A DNA stretch of 64,000 bases from Akkermansia sp. (lineage in GTDB: Bacteria; Verrucomicrobiota; Verrucomicrobiia; Verrucomicrobiales; Akkermansiaceae): the NCBI GenBank assembly GCA_017477935.1, contig JAFVIC010000015.1, forward strand, positions 1-64,000, read 5' to 3'. Positions within the stretch are counted from its first letter, which is position 1. Each line of letters opens with the position of its first letter. The notes beneath the pieces were generated by a model. The model made no database searches. It was not told the origin of the DNA and worked only from the letters and a program-made list of their open reading frames with translations. This document shows, one piece after another, positions 57,910-64,000 of the stretch. The position numbers were made by a program, and so were the translations under genes.

Positions 57910-60900
57910 ATGAATATCAGGCTCACCTTTTTCCATCTGGCGCTGCTGGCCATGCCGCTGGCAGCTGAGATTACATACTACTACAGCTCCCCGCAGAAAG
58001 CACTACCCGGCGAAGTAATCATAGCACAGGACTTTCCGTGGATAGAGGACTACAACTACCGCTACAGCTTCCTTCGCGCCACCGGGCTCGAATCGGCAAA
58101 GAGTATGGATACCTTCATGCGATTTCTGGCCAATCCGCAAGACGATGAGCTCTATTACCAACTCTGCGCCTTTAGCGACGAGAACACCGAACTGATGAAA
58201 TTTGCGCGCTCAAAAGAGTATTGCAGCGATGAGGACTACGAAAAAACACTTCCCCTGCAGCGACTTCATGCCCTCAACAAAAATAACAGTCTCATGCTCA
58301 AGCTGGGGCGCAAAGAACTGCGCAAGGAGTTCCAACTGCGCCTGCGCGATATTCAACTCAATAACGAAAGCAGCAGAAAACAGTTGCAGCAACTCCTCAT
58401 TTGGATTATACAAGATGACAGCCTGAACTTTGAGGAGCTTCTCGTACTCGAGCAAATGCTAAAAACTTGGTACGCAGGCGCCGGCAGCGACATTATATAC
58501 TCGGCCCTCATGCGCCTGCAAATTCAGGAGTTCAGAGGAGCTAAGCCCGTCGTCATCAGCAAAAAACAAGCAGAGCAACTTGCAAAAAGCGGCAACAATT
58601 ATATGATGTTCCTGCATGCAGAGAAGGGGCTCAGTAATCAGGTAAGTCGCCACATGCCCGCTGGCTTAAGCCGCCACATGCAAATGTTTTACTCCATGAT
58701 ATGGCGCGATACGAACAGCGCCTTGCAGCTGATAAAAACGGAGCAAAACGCCGGCTACCGCCTGTTGGGACTCAAGCCGGAAGCGCTGCCCGACTTCCTG
58801 GCTTTCAAAAAAATTGAACAACAAGGTGTACAGCGCAGCTCCGGTACCGGTGTGGTTACCATATCAACATCCGGCAAGCGTTCCTCAGGCACGATATGGA
58901 ACGTGCCGGACTGCGCTAAAACGGCATTCAACGTGCACAGTTTCAATACTCCGGACGAGGCAGAGGCGCAAGTGCGGGCTCAGCTGGCTAAACTGCCCAA
59001 AGAGCTCAAAGCCCTGGCACCACGCTGCCTGCTCGCCTTGGGCAATGGTGCGACCGCCTGGCAACCCGTGCAGGTAAGCATCAACGGTGTATCTCCGGAT
59101 TGGCCGGATGCCTCAGCTGTGCAGCTACCCTTGTGGCGTGATGAGCTGTTAGGGCTGCCTGACAATGCGCCCGATACTGTGCAGCAGGCCTGGGAGACCG
59201 ACATGAAAGCGCTGGAGAAACACTTCGTATCCGCCCGCAATCAAGGCTATGCCGGTATATTGTTGGCAGAGGCGCTCGATGAGTGCAACCGCGTACGCCC
59301 CGGCCGTTCTGACCTGAGCATTCCCATCTACCCCCGCATAGCCCTGCACTTCGAGGAAGACGGCGTCACGGTGGACTTCACCGGTAGTTACCGCATCTGT
59401 GCGGAAGACGACTATCTGACAAGCAACCCCATCGTGAATGAAGCCCTGTGTAAAGTACCGCAGCTGCTACACCGCATGACCCTGCAACTGGCGCTTCTGG
59501 AAAAAGGAGGGCACACCGAACAACTGGAACAAAACTGTAACAGACTGGCACGCCTACTCAACCGCCATAACCTCTGGCCACTTGTCATCTGCCAACGAGA
59601 ACTACGCGGATTCAGTACTTTGGCATTGCTCAAGCTGTTTTCCCACTACGAAGGAGAAAGCGCCCCCCTGTTCGACTATGGCGAGGCTCTGGGCTTGCGC
59701 TATGAAATGCGAATTGCCCGCTTGGGGCACGAGGATGAACTGGGGCAGCATCTCCTGCATGCTGCTTACATCAGCCACGCTCTGCCGGCTACGGAAGAAC
59801 AGCGGGCAGAGGCCATACAAAGCTTCCTCAACATCGCCAAGGCGAATGCCGGCAACATATCGTCCGAACTCACAGGCACCATCCTCATGCACCTGACCCG
59901 CTGGGGAGCAAGTGCTGAGGTGCTGGAGTGGAAGGATATCCCCATGCGCTACCTGTGCGGCAATTATTCTACAGTAGGGTTGCACCTCATCCGCGAGCTC
60001 CTGCGTTGCGGTCAGCAAGATGAAGCCCGACGCATGGTAAATGCCATGGCCGAGCATGCCGAGACCGATACCACACCGGCCTACCGCGAAGCATTGGCGC
60101 TGATGGCGGAAACTCCCGAGGAAGCCGCAAGATTACGCCGAGATGCCCTGTTACTGGCCATACTGTACCGCCGCGTGGACTACGATGCCTACTGCGCCTA
60201 CCTTGAAGGGCAGGCTGCCTACGGCACGCAGTACGAAAACATGATTAAGAGCGAACTGCTCCACACAGGTGGGCAGTCTGCCGGTATCACGCCCGAACTG
60301 GCCATGCGCTTTGCAACCGAGGGCAAGTGGGAAGCCGCTGTCTTTGCTTACGAATACCTGCTGTCGGAAGGGCTTACCGCCGCGACTCCCTACGGGCTAA
60401 TACCGGATCACGCCCACATCTGCTACTACAGAGCCTGTGCGGATATTTGCCGCAGCAAACTGTTCAGCAAACCGGAACTGGCAGAAAGAGCCCTGCAACA
60501 ACTGAAGGGTACATCGGCGGAAAACGTAGCCCACAAACTACTGGCGCTCCCCGTGCCTCAGTCCGAGCCTCCGCAGCCTCGCGCCATCCCCCGGGAAACC
60601 GACCTGCTGGCAGCCCTGCCTGCAAGGGAGTGGAAGCTGCGCGACGGCAGCAGCGTCACGGGGGTTCTTATCAGCATTCACCTCGGCCTGGTGAACGGCC
60701 TGCGACTGAGACTGCCGGATGGCAGCGCGTGTCTCATCGCAGAAAATGACCTGGCGGAATCCCCGGCGGCTTACATACGTGAATGGGAGCAAGCGAACGG
60801 TATGCAGGAATGGCAGTGGACATTGATGCCGGGCAAAAATACCTATTTCTCCAGTACCTACGGTCGGCTGCTCAAGGGGGTGCCCGACCGTCACCACCCC

Positions 60901-61053
60901 GACCAAAAAGAATATCTGGTCGGAATTCTGCTGAAGGATGCCAGCGTGGAGTTCATCCCCACCGCCGGCATGCCCGAGACTCAGCACGACAAGGTCATGG
61001 AACACTGCAACAAAGCAGAAAACATGAGAACACTTCCCCCCGCTGAAAATTGA
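57910..61053 (+). CDS. Large secreted protein with possible SHD1-like C-terminus, secreted cluster gene 3
   Basis: 1047 residues with a signal peptide (MNIRLTFFHLALLAMPLAAE). The body is helical with many Leu-rich repeats resembling superhelical TPR/ARM modules (LLHRMTLQLALLEKGGHTEQ; LEQNCNRLARLLNRHNLWPL) and no catalytic motif. Near residues 900-955 AREWKLRDGSSVTGVLISIH, LGLVNGLRLRLPDGSACLIA and ENDLAESPAAYIREWEQAN match the pattern of the SHD1 (SLA1 homology) domain common in Planctomycetes/Verrucomicrobia surface proteins: an R-x-W start, a G-x-x-G turn and a final YxxxW. It may be a surface scaffold. Confidence 0.6.
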   Translation: MNIRLTFFHLALLAMPLAAEITYYYSSPQKALPGEVIIAQDFPWIEDYNYRYSFLRATGLESAKSMDTFMRFLANPQDDELYYQLCAFSDENTELMKFARSKEYCSDEDYEKTLPLQRLHALNKNNSLMLKLGRKELRKEFQLRLRDIQLNNESSRKQLQQLLIWIIQDDSLNFEELLVLEQMLKTWYAGAGSDIIYSALMRLQIQEFRGAKPVVISKKQAEQLAKSGNNYMMFLHAEKGLSNQVSRHMPAGLSRHMQMFYSMIWRDTNSALQLIKTEQNAGYRLLGLKPEALPDFLAFKKIEQQGVQRSSGTGVVTISTSGKRSSGTIWNVPDCAKTAFNVHSFNTPDEAEAQVRAQLAKLPKELKALAPRCLLALGNGATAWQPVQVSINGVSPDWPDASAVQLPLWRDELLGLPDNAPDTVQQAWETDMKALEKHFVSARNQGYAGILLAEALDECNRVRPGRSDLSIPIYPRIALHFEEDGVTVDFTGSYRICAEDDYLTSNPIVNEALCKVPQLLHRMTLQLALLEKGGHTEQLEQNCNRLARLLNRHNLWPLVICQRELRGFSTLALLKLFSHYEGESAPLFDYGEALGLRYEMRIARLGHEDELGQHLLHAAYISHALPATEEQRAEAIQSFLNIAKANAGNISSELTGTILMHLTRWGASAEVLEWKDIPMRYLCGNYSTVGLHLIRELLRCGQQDEARRMVNAMAEHAETDTTPAYREALALMAETPEEAARLRRDALLLAILYRRVDYDAYCAYLEGQAAYGTQYENMIKSELLHTGGQSAGITPELAMRFATEGKWEAAVFAYEYLLSEGLTAATPYGLIPDHAHICYYRACADICRSKLFSKPELAERALQQLKGTSAENVAHKLLALPVPQSEPPQPRAIPRETDLLAALPAREWKLRDGSSVTGVLISIHLGLVNGLRLRLPDGSACLIAENDLAESPAAYIREWEQANGMQEWQWTLMPGKNTYFSSTYGRLLKGVPDRHHPDQKEYLVGILLKDASVEFIPTAGMPETQHDKVMEHCNKAENMRTLPPAEN

Positions 61054-61055
61054 AT

Positions 61056-61760
61056 ATGAAACGACTTTTGCTCCTTCTTCTGCCGACACTCAGTTTCGCC
61101 ACGGCTGCACCTCAAGCTTTGCTGGGCCTGAGGGCAAAACCCACAGAGCCCTACCTGCGGGAGCACTACGCTGAGTATATCCCCGCCGGTACCGGGTTGA
61201 GTGTTATTGCCACGGTTGAGCATACCTCGGCAGCAGAGGTGCTGCGCCGAGGGGACATCATTTTGAGCATCAACGGAAAGCCACTCAGTACCGAGGCGGA
61301 GATGAAAGAACTGGTACAGCACAGCAAATCAGGCGATGTGTTGCAACTCAAGGTGTTGCGCCTGGGCGACGTCATCGAACTGAGCATCACTCTGGCAGCC
61401 CGCCCGGAGCAACCCACCCTTAGCCGCGAGCAGCAGAGTGAGTTCTACCGCTTGCTCCTGTTGCTCAATCCGCAGGATAAAACCGCCACGGTCAATGTGC
61501 CGGAGGTGCGGCGACAGATGCTCCTACTGGCACAAATGGGACTGGCTGACAAGGATGAATACGGCACCTGCGTACTCTACATGGCTACGGAAAAAACTCT
61601 TATCCGCATCAAATCGACCGAGCGCAGCCTCACCATCTCGAACAATCATCCCGAAATCCCCGACGCCCACTTACGCGCTGATTACTACAAGCGTGACGAC
61701 AAACGCCTGCCCGAAGAACTCAGCGACATGTTGCTCCGGGCTGAATATTACCGCCCGTGA
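61056..61760 (+). CDS. Secreted PDZ-domain protein, secreted cluster gene 4
   Basis: 234 residues from ATG 61056 (MKRLLLLLLPTLSFATAAPQ, signal peptide), 2 nt after the previous stop. Residues 45-110 form a PDZ domain: GLSVIATVEHTSAAEVLRRG, DIILSINGKPLSTEAEMKEL and DVLQLKVLRLGDVIELSITL. The rest is helical, ending RLPEELSDMLLRAEYYRP. No protease domain is present, so it would bind a partner peptide, perhaps from a neighbour. It is co-transcribed with the large protein. Confidence 0.75.
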   Translation: MKRLLLLLLPTLSFATAAPQALLGLRAKPTEPYLREHYAEYIPAGTGLSVIATVEHTSAAEVLRRGDIILSINGKPLSTEAEMKELVQHSKSGDVLQLKVLRLGDVIELSITLAARPEQPTLSREQQSEFYRLLLLLNPQDKTATVNVPEVRRQMLLLAQMGLADKDEYGTCVLYMATEKTLIRIKSTERSLTISNNHPEIPDAHLRADYYKRDDKRLPEELSDMLLRAEYYRP

Positions 61761-61832
61761 ACCCCCGTTATTTCAGTATCATGCCCCGGAACAGATACAC
61801 TTCCCGAAAGAAACGTAACCACTGTGCCTGAT

Positions 61833-63089
61833 ATGAAGTCCCTCAATCCTTTCAGTTTGCTTTTCTTCACTCCCATTGTGGCTGTGGCAGCCCCTCAGTC
61901 GGGGAAGCAAGATATTACATGGGAAAATGTAGTTGTCGTATCTACAGACAGCCAACGTGATGAGGCACAGCATTTGATTGCCCTATTACGCCCCATGGTT
62001 CCCGGTAACATCGTATGGCAAGAGGAAACTTTCGGCAATGTGAGTGAGCCGGAAGCATTGCCCCGCCATTTCTATATCGACATGAGTTTGTATACTCAGA
62101 ACAGGCCGCAAGTGTATATTTATTCGCAAGACAGAACAACCTTGCATGTGGAATGGCCTCAGCAGGAGAACAAGGAACATACGGAGGCTTTTATGCAGGC
62201 ATTGCAGTCTTTTACGCGAGACGGCATCTTGCAACCGGTAAGCCCGGAGCGCTTGGAGGTGGCGCTGAAACACCACGTCGTCTATCGAACCCTGGATTGG
62301 AGCGATGTGCAAATTGTATGCTCTCCGCAAAATTGGGAATATGCGGAGGCTTTGGGAAAAACGCTGGCTCCTTATGTGGACGGTAAGCTCAGAGTTCGCC
62401 CTCAATCGCAGGAAGTAAAAGCCGGAGTCACGCTGCGCCTGATTACCCTGGAAGGACCCACGCACGCTCGATTGCGTTATTTCGGGGACAACTCTATCAT
62501 TCTGCAAGTTTCTGACAGTGGGGATATTGCGCAGAATATGCAGCAGGCATTTGCTGAGTTTCTTCGCCTGTTGCAGCCGTACATAAAAAACGGCAAGATA
62601 ATTTCCATGAAAGACGGGGATTTGTGGGATTCCCTGCGTAACGGTTTTCATCAGAATCAAGTGTTTTGGCATAACATTGTCGTATGCTCCATAACTGAGG
62701 AAATGGCTCGTCCCTATATGGAAGCACTACGCCCGCTTACTTCCGGAACTATCCGCTGGCGTGCCTCCCGCAAGGGTGATTTAGCGGATGCTACGGGGCT
62801 GGGGGATGATTATTTCTGCATTTATTTGGATTATGTACACAACGGCGGCGCTTATATCAGAGTTCAGGAAGGTATTCTCCCTGCCATTCGTATTAACAGA
62901 AATCCAACACCGCAGTCTCGGCAGACTGATGAAACAGAGTCCCAATACCGCGCTCGTTGGGACGCAATAGAGCAAGAAATGTTTGAGGCTTTATTTCAAT
63001 CACTGCAAAAACTTGCTGTTGATGGTAAATTGAAACCTGTCTCGGTCCGTGAGTTGAAAGCAACTGTTGAGAAAAACACAAAAGATTGA
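61833..63089 (+). CDS. Secreted protein with three internal repeats, secreted cluster gene 5
   Basis: 418 residues from ATG 61833, with an in-frame GTG 9 bases earlier as an alternative. Signal peptide MKSLNPFSLLFFTPIVAVAA. Three related units of roughly 130 residues: DITWENVVVVSTDSQRDEAQ...LLRPMVPGNIVWQEE; LDWSDVQIVCSPQNWEYAEA...LAPYVDGKLRVR; FWHNIVVCSITEEMARPYME...LRPLTSGTIRWRAS. Each opens with W-x-x-(V/I)-x-(V/I)-x-(S/C) and ends with P/G-x(I/L)-x-W/V. A family is not recognised. Probably an envelope or binding protein built by duplication. Confidence 0.65.
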   Translation: MKSLNPFSLLFFTPIVAVAAPQSGKQDITWENVVVVSTDSQRDEAQHLIALLRPMVPGNIVWQEETFGNVSEPEALPRHFYIDMSLYTQNRPQVYIYSQDRTTLHVEWPQQENKEHTEAFMQALQSFTRDGILQPVSPERLEVALKHHVVYRTLDWSDVQIVCSPQNWEYAEALGKTLAPYVDGKLRVRPQSQEVKAGVTLRLITLEGPTHARLRYFGDNSIILQVSDSGDIAQNMQQAFAEFLRLLQPYIKNGKIISMKDGDLWDSLRNGFHQNQVFWHNIVVCSITEEMARPYMEALRPLTSGTIRWRASRKGDLADATGLGDDYFCIYLDYVHNGGAYIRVQEGILPAIRINRNPTPQSRQTDETESQYRARWDAIEQEMFEALFQSLQKLAVDGKLKPVSVRELKATVEKNTKD

Positions 63090-63199
63090 TTTTTTAATGA
63101 ACTCTGTCAGAATAATTTTTCCGGGTTTATTCAATTGTCCGCGCTTCGTCCGAAGTTGTGATATGAGTCCGACATGGTGCTGAGATAACTTTTTTCTAA

Positions 63200-63601
63200 A
63201 TGACTATGCCCCAATTACGAAAAATCCTTACCTCCACAGTCCTCTGCCTCGCGATGGTGGGGGTGAATAGTTATAGTGCTCAGGCAGCCCCGGATAAGGC
63301 TGTGCTTGTACAGGCCGAACAGCAAATCCGGTTGCAGTGGCAGAAAAATCCAAAACTGAGCTATCATTCGCTCACCTACAAAGCCACCTTGCGGGAATGT
63401 ATGGCAGGTAGTAAGCATTTTTATAAACAAAAGGTTCTAACTCTGAAAGATAAATGGATTCCTGTTCTCGAATTACCGCCGGAAACCCTCGTGTTCAGGG
63501 GGGAGGTGAAGGGCTTCAAACCGGGGACCTTAGGCGGAGCCGGATACTTTTTCTGCTCATCGGAGACAGGCGAATTAGTAGCATACCTGAGAATGAAATA
63601 A
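63200..63601 (+). CDS. Small secreted protein of unknown function, secreted cluster gene 6
   Basis: 133 residues with a signal peptide (LTSTVLCLAMVGVNSYSAQA, cleavage near AAPDK). The remaining 100 residues are basic and mixed; a Cys pair (Cys67 and Cys118) could form a disulfide. It lies 110 nt downstream of the previous gene, with the ATG at 63200 or 63206. No family is recognised. Confidence 0.6.
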   Translation: MTMPQLRKILTSTVLCLAMVGVNSYSAQAAPDKAVLVQAEQQIRLQWQKNPKLSYHSLTYKATLRECMAGSKHFYKQKVLTLKDKWIPVLELPPETLVFRGEVKGFKPGTLGGAGYFFCSSETGELVAYLRMK

Positions 63602-63690
63602 TTTCAACCCGTGATAAAATGCCATCCTCGCTTAAACTTAGGGGCGGGCATTGATATAATACTCTGTAACAAATACACATTTTCCACACG

Positions 63691-64000
63691 ATGCAACTGA
63701 AACCTTTTGTATGTTATTTGCTTACCATGCCGGCTTTGGCTACTCCGCTGGTTTTCTCTACTGAAACGAACGAGGTGAAAGCTGTGGCTGATATTCCGCA
63801 AGCAACGACAGAGTTCCGCGTCAAACAAACTGATTTGAGTGACTTGCCTATTCCGGATGCCGTGGCTCCGAGATTCTCTCGCGCCCCCAAGCCTACCCAT
63901 GTTTCGCCGTATCATACTGTAGTAATGGAACAATATGCTCCCCCTGTGAGAACACGTGGCGGCTCCGCTTATTTCAAGATTACTCACTACACCCTTTCAT
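63691..64000 (+). CDS. Secreted protein, runs off the window, secreted cluster gene 7
   Basis: An open frame from ATG 63691 to the window end, at least 103 residues. The N-terminus MQLKPFVCYLLTMPALATPL looks like a signal peptide with an internal Cys. The following part is Pro/Thr/Val-rich with SDLPIPDAVAPRFSRAPKPT and TRGGSAYFKITHYT. The end lies outside the window, so length and function are unknown. It continues the run of exported proteins. Confidence 0.6.
   Translation, partial: MQLKPFVCYLLTMPALATPLVFSTETNEVKAVADIPQATTEFRVKQTDLSDLPIPDAVAPRFSRAPKPTHVSPYHTVVMEQYAPPVRTRGGSAYFKITHYTLS

Overview
The window looks like a piece of a Verrucomicrobiota chromosome, most likely an Akkermansia-like gut lineage. 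The evidence is two secreted proteins ending in near-identical PEP-CTERM tails (VPEP, a short Leu/Ala helix, RRRRK), a Na+-pumping methylmalonyl-CoA decarboxylase-type operon as used in propionate formation, a secreted GH20 hexosaminidase, and the ribosomal protein and Bat gene content. The taxonomic call is inference; no 16S gene is present. There is no phage, insertion sequence, integrase or CRISPR-Cas locus. Only about the last 8 kb look accessory.

Layout. 0-6 kb: a truncated MATE transporter end, then a reduced spc-type operon with its own promoter (rplX-rplE-rpsH-rplF-rplR-rpsE-rplO-secY; rpsN and rpmD are missing). 6-17 kb: purN, a PEP-CTERM protein, then a minus-strand aerotolerance (Bat) operon: MoxR ATPase, DUF58, a DUF4381-like protein, BatA, a BatB-BatC fusion, a BatD-BatE fusion and a DUF4105 protein. 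17-28 kb: rpmB, a solo arm-domain-like small protein, the SRP RNA, the decarboxylase operon, a second PEP-CTERM protein, a CPBP/DUF4126/nucleotidyltransferase operon, a repeat-flanked four-helix-bundle gene, and Lrp plus aminotransferase. 28-34.5 kb: rplM-rpsI diverging from infA, then rho, yebC, tRNA-Pro(CGG) and a large Pro/Ala-rich membrane protein. 34.6-40.3 kb: a pseudokinase-like gene followed by an ActC/NrfD-like membrane protein, an ActE-like cytochrome c and another membrane protein. 40.5-48.4 kb: a tandem pair of diverged paralogs, a small zinc-ribbon protein, a MenD-like/DUF218/mutarotase operon and a TIM-barrel/nucleotidyltransferase pair. 48.6-55.5 kb: tyrS, GH20, UTP-glucose-1-P uridylyltransferase, a release-factor-like protein and a membrane protein. 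55.7-64 kb: seven consecutive same-strand genes for secreted or exported proteins. Most are unrecognised; one carries a PDZ domain and one a possible SHD1 module.

The most unusual structure is a pair of intergenic hairpin arrays (about 42445-42861 and 46363-46629). Each is a string of short hairpins, mostly perfect, with unrelated stem sequences. The hairpins are separated by a nearly constant 8-9 nt linker: AATTTCA(C/AT) in the first array and TTTTCACC in the second. The linker flips to its reverse complement partway through, and hairpin loops tend to read GNA or GNNA on the strand where the linker reads TTTCA. I know of no accepted description of this element.

Promoters are readable by eye across the window: TTGMCA-like -35, usually 17 bp, then TARANT -10. 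Several genes start 6-10 nt after the -10 box, so leaderless or nearly leaderless mRNAs are predicted, and Shine-Dalgarno sequences are scarce. Three RNA-associated proteins (S5, IF-1, Rho) carry Arg/Gly/Asn-rich disordered N-terminal extensions.
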